64,000 nucleotides of DNA, taken from positions 12,316 through 76,315 of the forward strand of contig JAEZYE010000034.1 of assembly GCA_023419315.1 (NCBI GenBank), in the 5' to 3' direction. The DNA is from Pseudomonadota bacterium. Lineage in GTDB: Bacteria; Pseudomonadota; Gammaproteobacteria; Xanthomonadales; Xanthomonadaceae. The notes under the pieces were generated by a model, which was not told where the DNA came from, searched no databases, and saw nothing but the letters and a program-made list of their open reading frames with translations. Shown here one piece after another: positions 1 through 10,800 of this stretch (within the stretch, counting starts at the first letter, position 1; each line of letters begins with the position of its first letter). The position numbers and the translations under genes are program-made.

Positions 1-1542
<1,542 letters not shown>

Positions 1543-1546
<4 letters not shown>

Positions 1547-2166
1547 TCCTGCGCACCTCGCGACTCGTCCTGTGCCTGATGCTGCCTCTGCTGGGCGCGT
1601 GCGTGATGCTGGAACGCGCACCGACCACGCTGTCCTGCGATCCGGATCTGGCCGGCCGCTGGATCCCGCTCGCCAGCGACGATGCACGCAACCCGCTCGG
1701 CCGCGATGATTACGCGCAGGTCGACGCGCAATGCCGCGTGACGCTGGTCGACGACAAGCACATGAGCGAGCGCCCGAGCTTCACCGCGCGCGGCTTCCGC
1801 GTGGGTGATGCGCGCTACATCGCGCTCAGCCAGGCCGACATGCGCGAACTGTTCAATGACCGCAGTCCGCCCAAACCTTCCGACATCCCGGAATCCGCAG
1901 TCCTGCCGGTGAAGTACCGGTTCGTCGGCGATGTGATCGAACTGGACCTGGCCGATCTCGAATACGTGCAGGATCTGGTCGCCCGTGGCGAACTGAAGGC
2001 GCTCAAGCTCAATGCACTCGTCGTGCAGGGAGAAGACCAGGCACTGTTGGCGCTGCTCGCCGAGCATCCGGCGATGTTCGACCCGGAGGCGCCGCTGCCG
2101 GGCGGCGTGAGCCCGTCCAGGGATTCGTACCGTTTCCGCCTGCGTCGCACGGGGCCAGCGCCATGA
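1543..2166 (+). CDS. Predicted lipoprotein inside the leucine-catabolism operon
   Basis: A 207-residue protein with a lipoprotein signal peptide: basic start (MILRTSR), hydrophobic stretch and lipobox LGAC with the acylated cysteine at residue 20. The mature part is mostly hydrophilic and I do not recognise the family. It overlaps the carboxylase upstream and the HMG-CoA lyase downstream by four bases each (ATGA), so it is embedded in the operon. A lipidated envelope protein is not an obvious partner of cytosolic leucine breakdown. The position may reflect co-expression only. Confidence 0.75.
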
Positions 2167-3056
2167 CCGATTTCGTCCGCATCGTCGAGGTCGGTCCACG
2201 CGACGGCCTGCAGAACGAGAAAGCGATTCTACCGGCGGCGGACAAGATCGCCCTGATCGACCGGCTCTCGGCGACCGGCCTGCGCACGATCGAGGCCACC
2301 AGTTTCGTCAGCCCGAAATGGGTGCCGCAACTGGCCGACGCCGCCGAAGTCTTCCAGGGCATCACCCGCACGGCGGGCGTGTCCTATCCAGTACTGGTGC
2401 CGAACGAAACCGGCTACGACCGCGCCCGTGCGGTCGGCGCGCAGGAAGTGGCCGTGTTCACCGCCGCCTCGGAAGCGTTCAACCGCAAGAACATCAATGC
2501 CGGCATCGATGAATCGATCGACCGCTTCCGCCCGGTGCTGGCCCGCGCCGCCGCCGATGGCGTGAAGGTCCGCGGCTATGTCTCCACGGCGCTGGGCTGC
2601 CCCTACCAGGGCGAAGTGCCGGTGGCCGACGTGGCGCACGTCGCGCGCCGCCTGCACGAACTCGGCTGTTACGAGATTTCCCTCGGCGATACCATCGGCG
2701 TCGGCACTCCCCTCAAGGCCCGCGCGATGCTCCAGGCCGTCGCCAGCGAAATCCCGATGTCCGCGCTTGCCGTGCATTTCCACGACACCTACGGCCAAGC
2801 GCTGGCGAACCTGCTGGCGTGCCTGGAAGAAGGCGTGCGCGTAGTCGATTCGGCAGTGTCCGGCGCGGGCGGCTGTCCCTACGCCAAGGGCGCCAGCGGC
2901 AATGTCGCCAGCGAGGACGTGGTCTACATGCTGCACGGCATGGGCATCGCCACCGGCGTGGATCTCGAACGCCTGGCCGAGACCGGCCGCTGGCTGGCGG
3001 CCCGCCTCGGACGCGAAACCGGCAGCCGTGTCGGCAAGGCGATGGTCGCCACATGA
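2163..3056 (+). CDS. mvaB: Hydroxymethylglutaryl-CoA lyase
   Basis: Cleaves 3-hydroxy-3-methylglutaryl-CoA to acetoacetate and acetyl-CoA, the last step of leucine degradation. The 297 residues match the usual bacterial length. The N-terminus carries VGPRDGLQNE (catalytic Arg13, Asp14), the middle has the metal-binding HFHDTYG, and the C-terminal part carries the family signature SGAGGCPYAKGASGN with active-site Cys238. The start ATG overlaps the stop of the lipoprotein gene, and its own stop overlaps the start of a c-di-GMP protein (ATGA at 3053-3056). With the upstream carboxylase it matches LiuD and LiuE of the pseudomonad liu pathway. Confidence 0.95.
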   Translation: MTDFVRIVEVGPRDGLQNEKAILPAADKIALIDRLSATGLRTIEATSFVSPKWVPQLADAAEVFQGITRTAGVSYPVLVPNETGYDRARAVGAQEVAVFTAASEAFNRKNINAGIDESIDRFRPVLARAAADGVKVRGYVSTALGCPYQGEVPVADVAHVARRLHELGCYEISLGDTIGVGTPLKARAMLQAVASEIPMSALAVHFHDTYGQALANLLACLEEGVRVVDSAVSGAGGCPYAKGASGNVASEDVVYMLHGMGIATGVDLERLAETGRWLAARLGRETGSRVGKAMVAT

Positions 3057-5650
3057 CGATGCCCGGCGCGCCGGACGCTCCACGAACCGTCGACCCGGCG
3101 GTGGATGCCGTCGCGCCGGATCTGGACGCCACGCTCGCCGCGTTGCGCGCCACCCTCGCCAATCCGAAACTCGACGCCGAGGCACGCGATACGATGGCGC
3201 GCGCCTGCGCCGTCATCGAGGCCGCGGTGGCGCGCGCCGAAGCCGAACGCCAGCGCTATCGCAACCTGTTCGACGCCGTGCCCGACCCGGTCAGCATCAT
3301 CGCCGAGGACGGCACCGTGCTGGATCTCAATCGCGCCGGCGTGCACGCCTATCGCCGCGCGCGCGAAGAAATCGTCGGCAACAACATCAACCTGCTCAAT
3401 CCGGACCTGCCACGCGATCATCTGGTCCCGGTGTGGGAAACACTCAATCGCGGCGAAACCTACGTCATCGAAGTCACCAACATGCGCGGTGACGGCACGC
3501 GGTTTCCGGTCGAAGTCCACTCCGCCAATATCAATTTCGACGGGCGCAAGAGCATCGTCGCCGTCGCCCGCGACATCAGCTCGCGGCGCGAAGCCGAAAT
3601 GCGCTACCGCGAACTGATGGAAACGATCGACAAGGGCATCGTGGTGCAGGACCGCGATCTGCGCTTCCTGTATTGCAACGGCGCGGCGCTGCGCATCTTC
3701 GGCATCCGCGAGGACCAGCGCATCACCCAGGAACTCAGTGCCGAGCGCTGGCGCATCGTCGATGGTGACGGCCACGAACTGCGCTGGGACGAGTTGCCTG
3801 CCAGTCGCGCGCTGGCGAACGGCCACATGATCGAAAGCGAACTGATCGGCATGTACCACCGCCAGAACAAGCAGATGATCTGGCTGACGGTCACCGCGGT
3901 GCCGCAGTTCCAGCCGGGCGGCCACCTGCCCGCGCAGGTGACGCTGATCTTCAGCGACGTCACCGAACTCAAGCGCGACAGCGCGCTGTTCGACCGCGCG
4001 CAATCGCTGGCGCACATCGGCGGTTGGGAATGGGACATCGCACGCGATCGCCTGTACCTCACCGACGAAGCGATCCGCATCCTCGGCGCGGCGACACCGC
4101 CGGAGACCCTCGACGGCCTGCTCGGCTGCCTGCGCGAAACCGATCGCGGGCGCATGCGCCTGGCCGTGCAGCGCATCGCCGACGGCGGCGCCGGCTTCGA
4201 CCTGGAATTGCAGGGCCGTCGCGAGGACGGCCAGTCATTCTGGATCCGCGTCATCGGCGAGGCCGACCCCGGCGAACCCGCCGCGTCGCGCGTGACCGGC
4301 ACCTTGCAGGACATCTCGCAGGACAAGCAGGCCGAGGAAGCCCTGCGCGTGCAGGCACGCACCGACCCGCTGACGTCGCTGATGAACCGCGACGCCGTGC
4401 TGACCGAGATCGCCGAACGCCTGGCGGATCCCGCAAGCGCGCACGTCGCCGTGCTCTACATCGATCTCGACCGCTTCAAGATGGTCAATGACGTGCTGGG
4501 CCACAACGCCGGCGATGAACTGCTGGTCGAAGCCTCCAACCGCATCCGCAGCGCGGTGGGCGAACACGGCATGATCGCGCGCTTCGGCGGCGACGAATTT
4601 CTCGTCGTCTGCGACGCCAGCCGCGATCCACTGCAACCCGAGCGCCTCGCCGACGCGGTGCTCGCCGCGTTTTCCGACAGCTTCCGCTTCGACAAGGACG
4701 AGTTCTCGATCACCGCGAGCATCGGCATCGCGCGTGCGCCCGCCGATGGCCAGCGCCCGCAACAACTGATCCAGAACGCCGACATCGCGATGTACGACAG
4801 CAAGCATCGTGCGCGCAACGGCTGGCAGGTGTTTTCGCCGGAACTGGCCCAGCGCCAGCAGGATCGCCTGCAGATCGAAACCCAGCTGCGCCGCGCGGTC
4901 GACAACGAGGAGTTCCGCCTCGTCTACCAGCCGCAGGTCGATTTGCGGCTCGGCCGCATCGTTGCCGCCGAAGCGCTGATCCGCTGGCAGAACCACCAGC
5001 TGGGCGAACTGCGGCCGGATCTCTTCATCAGCCACGCCGAAACCACCGGCGACATCGTGCGCATCGGCAGCTGGGTGCTGCGCGAAGCATGCCGGCAGGT
5101 CGCCGAGTGGCGCGACCAGGGCCTGGGCATCGTGCGCGTGGCGGTGAACGTGTCGTATCGCCAGTTCGTCGGCGACGATCTCGCGCAGAAGGTGCGCGCC
5201 TTGCTCGATGAATTCGACCTGCCCGGCTCCGCGCTGGAACTGGAGTTCACCGAGCGCGTGCTGATCGAAGACGCACCGGCCACGCTGCGTACCTTCAGCG
5301 AGCTCAAGGCGCTGGGCGTGGTGCTGACCATCGACGATTTCGGCGAAGGCTACAGCGCGCTCAACTACCTGCGCCGTCTGCCGATCCACGGCCTGAAGCT
5401 CAGCCAGTTGTTCACCGAAGGCGTTCCGGGCAATCGTTCCGATGTCGCCGTGTGCCAGGCGGTTTCCGCCATTGCGCGCAGCCTCGGCCTGGGGCTGGTG
5501 GCCGAAGGCGTGGAGTCGGAGGCGCAGCGCCAGTTCCTGCTGCAACTCGGCGTACCGGTCGGCCAGGGCTTCCTGTTCGCACCCGGCCTGTCGCCGGACG
5601 AGTTCGCGCGCCGCCTGGTCGATGCGCCGGTGGAACGCGCCACAGCCTGA
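3053..5650 (+). CDS. PAS-PAS-PAS-GGDEF-EAL hybrid c-di-GMP signalling protein
   Basis: An 865-residue cytoplasmic protein without membrane segments. After a helical N-terminus come a PAS domain (about residues 65-190), a second PAS (about 190-305) and a third PAS/PAC (about 310-425, ending in GTLQDISQDKQ). A GGDEF domain has the intact signature RFGGDEF (GGDEF at 512-516), and the EAL domain has EAL at 640-642, ELEFTE, DDFGEGYS and AEGVE. Both catalytic signatures are present, so it may make, degrade, or do both to c-di-GMP. The usual KID motif of the EAL domain reads KLS, replacing a normally conserved Asp. I chose the ATG at 3053, which overlaps the hmg lyase stop; the open frame extends further upstream, but only over the preceding gene. 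The PAS ligands are unknown. Confidence 0.9.
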   Translation: MTMPGAPDAPRTVDPAVDAVAPDLDATLAALRATLANPKLDAEARDTMARACAVIEAAVARAEAERQRYRNLFDAVPDPVSIIAEDGTVLDLNRAGVHAYRRAREEIVGNNINLLNPDLPRDHLVPVWETLNRGETYVIEVTNMRGDGTRFPVEVHSANINFDGRKSIVAVARDISSRREAEMRYRELMETIDKGIVVQDRDLRFLYCNGAALRIFGIREDQRITQELSAERWRIVDGDGHELRWDELPASRALANGHMIESELIGMYHRQNKQMIWLTVTAVPQFQPGGHLPAQVTLIFSDVTELKRDSALFDRAQSLAHIGGWEWDIARDRLYLTDEAIRILGAATPPETLDGLLGCLRETDRGRMRLAVQRIADGGAGFDLELQGRREDGQSFWIRVIGEADPGEPAASRVTGTLQDISQDKQAEEALRVQARTDPLTSLMNRDAVLTEIAERLADPASAHVAVLYIDLDRFKMVNDVLGHNAGDELLVEASNRIRSAVGEHGMIARFGGDEFLVVCDASRDPLQPERLADAVLAAFSDSFRFDKDEFSITASIGIARAPADGQRPQQLIQNADIAMYDSKHRARNGWQVFSPELAQRQQDRLQIETQLRRAVDNEEFRLVYQPQVDLRLGRIVAAEALIRWQNHQLGELRPDLFISHAETTGDIVRIGSWVLREACRQVAEWRDQGLGIVRVAVNVSYRQFVGDDLAQKVRALLDEFDLPGSALELEFTERVLIEDAPATLRTFSELKALGVVLTIDDFGEGYSALNYLRRLPIHGLKLSQLFTEGVPGNRSDVAVCQAVSAIARSLGLGLVAEGVESEAQRQFLLQLGVPVGQGFLFAPGLSPDEFARRLVDAPVERATA

Positions 5651-5732
5651 AGGCCACGCCAGACTTGATCCAGGGCAACGCGGGCCGCGCCCGCCCGCGT
5701 AAAATGCCGGCTTTCCTTCACGGGTTGCGTCC

Positions 5733-6503
5733 ATGCATCTGTCTTCCCTCCGCGCCGTCATCACCGGCGGCGTTTCCGGCCTCGGTTTCGCCGTGGCCCA
5801 GCATCTGGTCAACCAGGGGGGCAAGGTCGCCCTGTTCGACGTCAACGACGAAAAAGGTGCGAGCGCCGTCGCCGCGCTGGGCGAAGCCAACGCGCGCTAC
5901 TTCCGTACTGACGTCACCGATGAGGCTGGCGTGGTCGCCAACATCGCTGCCGCGCGCGAGTTCCTCGGCGGGCTCAACGCTGCGATCAATTGCGCCGGCA
6001 TCCTCGGCGCGGGCCGCGTGCTGGGCAAGGAAGCGCCAATGCCGCTGTCAGTGTTCCAGAGCACGGTGATGGTCAATCTGGTCGGCAGCTTCAACGTCGC
6101 CAAGGCCGCCGCCGACGTGATGCAGCACAACGAAGCCGGCGAAGACGGCGAGCGCGGCGTGATCATCAACACCGCCAGCGTGGCCGCCTACGAAGGCCAG
6201 ATCGGCCAGGCCGCCTACTCCGCTTCCAAGGGCGGCGTAGTCGGCATGACGCTGCCGATGGCGCGCGAACTGTCGCGTTTCGGCATCCGCGTGATGACCA
6301 TTGCGCCGGGCATCTTCTGGACGCCGATGGTCGATGGCATGCCCGAATCCGTGCAGCAATCGCTGAGCGCATCGATTCCGTTCCCGTCGCGCCTCGGCAA
6401 GCCCGATGAGTTCGCGCAGACCGTCGGCTTCATCCTGCAGACGCCTTACCTCAACGGCGAGACCATCCGCCTGGACGGCGCCGTGCGGCTCGCGCCCAAG
6501 TGA
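5733..6503 (+). CDS. SDR-family 3-hydroxyacyl-CoA dehydrogenase (HSD10-like)
   Basis: Short-chain dehydrogenase of 256 residues with the NAD-binding motif TGGVSGLG (11-18) and the catalytic pair in YSASK (Tyr162, Lys166). The overall sequence (N-terminal MHLSSLRAVITGG, C-terminal LNGETIRLDGAVR) resembles type-2 3-hydroxyacyl-CoA dehydrogenases, which oxidise 3-hydroxy(-2-methyl)acyl-CoA in fatty-acid or isoleucine breakdown. It lies 82 bases after the leucine-degradation genes, in the same direction. A TAAAAT box at 5700-5705 could give it its own promoter. Substrate is inferred from family and neighbours only. Confidence 0.85.
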   Translation: MHLSSLRAVITGGVSGLGFAVAQHLVNQGGKVALFDVNDEKGASAVAALGEANARYFRTDVTDEAGVVANIAAAREFLGGLNAAINCAGILGAGRVLGKEAPMPLSVFQSTVMVNLVGSFNVAKAAADVMQHNEAGEDGERGVIINTASVAAYEGQIGQAAYSASKGGVVGMTLPMARELSRFGIRVMTIAPGIFWTPMVDGMPESVQQSLSASIPFPSRLGKPDEFAQTVGFILQTPYLNGETIRLDGAVRLAPK

Positions 6504-6624
6504 CGGAACCGCGCGAATCGTGACGTCAGCGGCGCAGGGGCCATGACCGCATCGCACCGCGAAGGTCCACCGCGCACCGCCTCACCGCTTTTTTTCCCAT
6601 CCCGTTTTTCAGCCCGGACTTCCC

Positions 6625-7191
6625 ATGAAAGCTTTCGAAATCAAGAAAGGCAATGTCGTCGAACACAATGGCGGCGTGTACCAGATCCGCGACATCGACC
6701 GCAGCTCTCCGCAGGGTCGCGGCGGCAACGTGCGCTTCCGCTTCACGATGTACAGCGTACCGGGCGGCAACAAGCTCGACGCCAGCTTCGATTCAGACGA
6801 CAGCCTGACCGAGGTGGAGCTGCTGCGCCGCCAGGCCACGTTTTCGTACAAGGATGGCGAGGCGTTCGTGTTCCTCGATGACGAGGATTACACGCCATAC
6901 ACGCTGGATGCCGACGTGCTTGGCGACGACGCCGGCTACATCACCGAAGGCCTGAGCGGCTGCTACGTGCAGGTGATCGACGACGCGCCGGTCGCCCTGC
7001 AACTGCCGCAGCACGTGACGCTGGAAGTGGTCGAAACGCCGCCGGAACTGAAGGGCGGCACCGCGACCAAGCGTCCCAAGCCGGCACGCCTGAACACCGG
7101 CATCGAGATCATGGTTCCGGAGTACATCGCCAATGGCGAGCGCATCCTGGTCAACACCACGACCGGCGAATTCGGCGGCCGCGCGGACTGA
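6625..7191 (+). CDS. efpL: Elongation factor P-like protein EfpL (YeiP)
   Basis: A 188-residue three-domain EF-P paralogue of the EfpL/YeiP branch, which binds the ribosomal E site and relieves stalling at proline-containing motifs. The domain I loop reads RSSPQGRGGN with an arginine (Arg32) at the tip, where bona fide EF-P has a modified lysine. This arginine-tipped, proline-containing loop is the mark of the EfpL subgroup. The C-terminal EF-P signature is recognisable (LVNTTTGEFGGRAD). The same window also encodes canonical efp (59672-60238) and epmB (60341-61360), so this organism has both factors. Confidence 0.93.
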   Translation: MKAFEIKKGNVVEHNGGVYQIRDIDRSSPQGRGGNVRFRFTMYSVPGGNKLDASFDSDDSLTEVELLRRQATFSYKDGEAFVFLDDEDYTPYTLDADVLGDDAGYITEGLSGCYVQVIDDAPVALQLPQHVTLEVVETPPELKGGTATKRPKPARLNTGIEIMVPEYIANGERILVNTTTGEFGGRAD

Positions 7192-7239
7192 TCGCGCTGC
7201 GACATCGAGCCCGCTGCAAGGGACGCAAGGAAACGCACG

Positions 7240-8586
7240 ATGACGATGTCATGGGAACGACTCCTCAATGCCACGCGCCTGGGAGATCGTCCGTCCAAGC
7301 ACGAACCCGGGCGTACGCCGTTCAATTCGGATCACGACAAGATCGTGTTCTCCGGCGCCTTCCGGCGGCTCGGCAAGAAGACGCAGGTGCATCCGCTGGC
7401 GACCAACGACCACGTCCACAACCGGCTGACCCACAGCCTGGAAGTGGCGTGCGTCGGCCGCAGCCTCGGCGTGCGCGTGGGCGAACACCTGCGCGACAAG
7501 CAGGAACTGCCCGACACGGTGTTGCCGACCGATCTCGGCGACATCGTGCAGTCGGCCTGCCTGGCGCACGACATCGGCAATCCGCCGTTCGGCCACATCG
7601 GCGAGGAAGCCATCCAGCACTGGTTCGGCAGCGAGCGCGGCTTGCGTCATCTCGATGGCCTTGAAGCGGGTGAAATCGACGATCTGACCCAGTTCGAAGG
7701 CAACGCGCAGGGGTTTCGCGTCCTCACCACGTCCGAGTACCACGCCTACAACGGCGGCCTGCGCCTGACCTACGCCACGCTCGGCGCTTTCATGAAGTAT
7801 CCGTGGGTCTACGGCCGCAATCCGGACGCGAAGAAGCAGCACAAGTTCGGCGTATACCTGTCGGAGGTGCCGCAGTTCCATGAGGTCGCCCAGGCGACCG
7901 GACTGCTGGAGAAAGACGACGACCGCTATTGCCGGCATCCGCTCGCGCACTTGATGGAGCTGGCGGATGACTTCTGCTACGCCCTGCTCGATCTGGAAGA
8001 CGGCATCGAAATGGGCGTGCTGCGCTGGGACGAGGTATACGACATCTTCCAGCCGGTCCTGCCCGCCAAGAAGCACGCCGCGCTGGATCGCGAACTTGGG
8101 AAGCTCCGCGAAGGCCGGCGCCCGCCGCTGATCCGCGGCGAGATCATTTCCGCCTTCGTCGAGGATGGCGCACGCGCCTTCATCGAGCACGAGCAGGCGC
8201 TGCTCGCGGGCGAGGTGCACGCGCTGTTCGATCTGTGTTCGCCGCAGGTGCGCGACTGCATCAAGGCCGCCAAGGGGCTGGCCGAGGCCAAGGTGTTCCA
8301 CCATGCCCGCAAGATCGAAGTGGAAATCGGCGCGTACAACGTGATTGGCACGCTGCTGGACGTGATTGGCCGCGCGGTGATGAGTAATCCGAAGCACGAT
8401 GCGCAGGCGCGGCAGGTGCTCAACCTGATCGGCCCTTCGACATTCGGTCCGTCGCAGGGTGAGGATCTGTCCTCGGTCACGCGCTACGACCGCTTCCGCC
8501 GCGCGATCGATTTCATCAGCGGCATGACCGACAACTACGCCACCTATCTGGCCAAGCAGTTCAACGGCATGGGCGAAGTGCGCTGA
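7240..8586 (+). CDS. dgt: Deoxyguanosinetriphosphate triphosphohydrolase-like protein (dGTPase)
   Basis: HD-superfamily dNTP triphosphohydrolase of 448 residues. The metal-binding histidines sit in HNRLTHSLEV and in CLAHDIGNPPFGH (His110-Asp111), both typical of Dgt/SAMHD1-type enzymes that split dNTPs into deoxynucleoside and triphosphate. An AAGGAAA purine stretch lies just upstream of the ATG at 7240; a second in-frame ATG two codons later is an alternative start. It converges with the DUF4105 gene, whose stop lies 15 bases away. Confidence 0.92.
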   Translation: MTMSWERLLNATRLGDRPSKHEPGRTPFNSDHDKIVFSGAFRRLGKKTQVHPLATNDHVHNRLTHSLEVACVGRSLGVRVGEHLRDKQELPDTVLPTDLGDIVQSACLAHDIGNPPFGHIGEEAIQHWFGSERGLRHLDGLEAGEIDDLTQFEGNAQGFRVLTTSEYHAYNGGLRLTYATLGAFMKYPWVYGRNPDAKKQHKFGVYLSEVPQFHEVAQATGLLEKDDDRYCRHPLAHLMELADDFCYALLDLEDGIEMGVLRWDEVYDIFQPVLPAKKHAALDRELGKLREGRRPPLIRGEIISAFVEDGARAFIEHEQALLAGEVHALFDLCSPQVRDCIKAAKGLAEAKVFHHARKIEVEIGAYNVIGTLLDVIGRAVMSNPKHDAQARQVLNLIGPSTFGPSQGEDLSSVTRYDRFRRAIDFISGMTDNYATYLAKQFNGMGEVR

Positions 8587-8601
8587 CGCTTCGTCGCCCG
8601 C

Positions 8602-10401
8602 TCAGCGTGCGTCCTGCACCTGCCGGCGCAGGCTTTCGCCCAGGGTGGCGAGGTTGGCGTCGATATCGTCCAGCGCCTGGCGGTGCGCCGGCGGCAGCCA
8701 GTCGCGCGCCGCTTGCTTCAACGCCGCGTCCTGATGCCGCAGATCGGCGGCGCGGCGCACGACTTCCTGCTGCGCGCGTTCGCGTTCCGCGTCCTGCGGT
8801 ATTCCGTAACCGTTCGCCACCAGTTCGGCAGGACGGCTGAGAAAACCGCCATCCCGCAGCCATTGACGGACCGCCGCCTGCGCGGCGCGCGTGCCGGCTT
8901 TGCCAGACAGCAGTTGGCGCTTGAGCACGTCCCGCGCACGCAATTCCTGCTGGCGGCGCGCGGCTTCCTCCAGCACCAGCAACGCCGCGAGCGTGCGCAC
9001 GTCGTCCTGCGCCAGCCACGGCCTCCGCTGCCGGGGCGGCAATGCAATCCAGGCTTCGACCGAGTCGGCCGGCAACGCCGATTCCCGGCGGGCCACGTCG
9101 AACATGGCCGCGTAGCGCGCCGACATCGGTTCGAAGTAGTAACCCAGCCGGCGGGCTTCCTCCGGATCCGCCAGCACCGAAACTTCCGCGATGCCTGCCT
9201 GTTCCAGGTTCTTCAACAAGCCGGTGGGGGTGATGCTCCGCCACCGCTCCGGCTCCCGCCGCGGCAACGCGACCTGCAACAGGCGCCAGGTTTCAACCGC
9301 GCAGTTGTTGCCGAGGAAGTAATAGCGTCCGTCGTAACTCCAGTGCATCTGCACCGCATGCTCCAGCACGGCGGCAATCTCGTCGTGGCCCAGCCGCAGC
9401 GGAATGGACTGCAGGCCACGCAGCTCGGTGCGCGCGTATTCGTCGATCACCTGATCCAGCGGAAGCAGGAACAATCGCGACGGATAGGAGCCGGTCAGGC
9501 CGCGCCAGCTGGAAATCTGCACGTCGCCGACAAACGCGCGGAACGACAGCACGCGATGGTGGACCAGATCCAGTCGGCAATCCGGTCCGCGCGGGCGGCC
9601 CGGCGCGCAGATCACCAGCCGCAGCATGCTGTGACCCCAACGGCTCATCGGCTGCGCATTGCCCTCGGCGAGCAGGTAGTCGATCCCCGCTACGCGCGCG
9701 GGGTCGATTTCCGCGAGCGCGGCCATCGCGTCCTCGTCGGCTTCCACGAACGGCAGCGCCGCCGCGCAGTCATCGCCATTCGGCGTCCATTGCAGATGCG
9801 CGACGAAGTAGCGGAACAACGCTGGCCGACGGCACGCATACGCCGGATCGAGCAGGAAATGCTCCAGGTTCACCGCGACGAACTCGCGCGGGTCGTGCAG
9901 TTCGTACGCATCCGGACTGCGATCGACGAAGCGGTTCTCGCCGTCGCGACCACCCCAGGGCCATGCGCGGCGCGGCCAGCCGGCCAGATCGCGCAGACGC
10001 GGGTCCGAAGACAGTCCACCTTGCGGCAGGCGGTCGTAGCGATGCGCCAGTTCGTGGATCAACGCGCGCAGCGCGGGCGAATCAGCCCCTTCGACATGGC
10101 CGGCCATCACCCCCGGCAACAGACGGCGCTGCAGCGCAATCGTGCGACCGAACTGGCGACCGTGCACGTCTTCGGGCAGATCCCGCCAGACAATATCGAC
10201 GTCATCGGACAACACGGTTCGCAACGCAGGCGGAAGCGATCGTTCGGCCGCCGCGACAAGCACGCGCGTGGCGGCGCGCTCTTCGGCGCTGCCACGCGAT
10301 GTTTCGGATGCCGGTGCCGCCGCCTGCGCATGGGCGATGCCCAGCGCCAGCACGCAGGCCCATCCGCGCCCTATGCGGATCGGCCGGCCTCCGGGTTTCA
10401 C
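8602..10401 (-). CDS. Secreted protein with an HExxH motif and a DUF4105 (Lnb-like) domain
   Basis: A 599-residue protein with an N-terminal signal peptide (hydrophobic to about residue 26, ending AHAQA). It shows two regions. The first contains a zincin-type motif HELAH (His116, Glu117, His120) followed by a conserved acidic stretch DPREFVAVNLEHF (about 170-182) that could supply a third ligand. The second is a DUF4105-type domain with WGHSM (His257) and NNCAVETW (Cys367); from memory such His/Cys pairs are the catalytic residues of Lnb-type thiol acyltransferases. The C-terminal third is helical and charged. The start is a GTG overlapping the stop of the upstream DUF2388-like gene (GTGA), so the two are an operon. 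The function is not established; an envelope protease or lipoprotein-modifying role is inferred. Confidence 0.7.
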   Translation of the reverse strand: MKPGGRPIRIGRGWACVLALGIAHAQAAAPASETSRGSAEERAATRVLVAAAERSLPPALRTVLSDDVDIVWRDLPEDVHGRQFGRTIALQRRLLPGVMAGHVEGADSPALRALIHELAHRYDRLPQGGLSSDPRLRDLAGWPRRAWPWGGRDGENRFVDRSPDAYELHDPREFVAVNLEHFLLDPAYACRRPALFRYFVAHLQWTPNGDDCAAALPFVEADEDAMAALAEIDPARVAGIDYLLAEGNAQPMSRWGHSMLRLVICAPGRPRGPDCRLDLVHHRVLSFRAFVGDVQISSWRGLTGSYPSRLFLLPLDQVIDEYARTELRGLQSIPLRLGHDEIAAVLEHAVQMHWSYDGRYYFLGNNCAVETWRLLQVALPRREPERWRSITPTGLLKNLEQAGIAEVSVLADPEEARRLGYYFEPMSARYAAMFDVARRESALPADSVEAWIALPPRQRRPWLAQDDVRTLAALLVLEEAARRQQELRARDVLKRQLLSGKAGTRAAQAAVRQWLRDGGFLSRPAELVANGYGIPQDAERERAQQEVVRRAADLRHQDAALKQAARDWLPPAHRQALDDIDANLATLGESLRRQVQDAR

Positions 10402-10697
10402 AACGCGAGGATGGCCCGCGCGAGTTCCATGTCGCTGGCGTTGCGGCGCGCGGCGTCGTGCTCGCGCAGGTGGCGCAGCGCCGCTTCCAGTTGCGCGCCG
10501 CGGATGCGGCCTTCGCTGGCGACGAAGCTGGCGGCGTCTTCGCGCGCCTGGCGCACGATCTTGTCGTCACCGGACGTGCTGCCGGACGAAGCCGACGAAC
10601 CGGCCGAAGAGGCGCCGGCGGAGGAACCGGCGAAACTGCCGGCGAAGGAAGGCAGGCTCAGCGCCAGCAGGCAGACGGAAAGAAGCAGTCGGGACAT
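10398..10697 (-). CDS. Small secreted DUF2388-like protein
   Basis: A 99-residue protein with a clear signal peptide (MSRLLLSVCLLALSLPSFA, cleavage near residue 19), a Ser/Gly/Ala-rich low-complexity spacer (about 20-45), and a conserved C-terminal half, DDKIVRQAREDAASFVASEG and then IRGAQLEAALRHLR. I recognise the C-terminal half as the DUF2388 family known from pseudomonads. No function is known. It is the first gene of a two-gene operon with the HExxH/DUF4105 protein. The shared signal peptides and overlap suggest they act together in the periplasm. Confidence 0.7.
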   Translation of the reverse strand: MSRLLLSVCLLALSLPSFAGSFAGSSAGASSAGSSASSGSTSGDDKIVRQAREDAASFVASEGRIRGAQLEAALRHLREHDAARRNASDMELARAILAL

Positions 10698-10800
10698 GAG
10701 GTTTGCGACAGCGGAAAAAGGCAGGGAAGCCTAGCCGGATTCCACCCGGAATGGGTGAACGGGGAGGCGCCGGAATGCCGGATCCACGGCGGCGCGTGAA

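Noticed and set aside
8587..8601. Terminator between dgt and the DUF4105 gene
   Set aside because: The gap is too short and shows no stem with T run.
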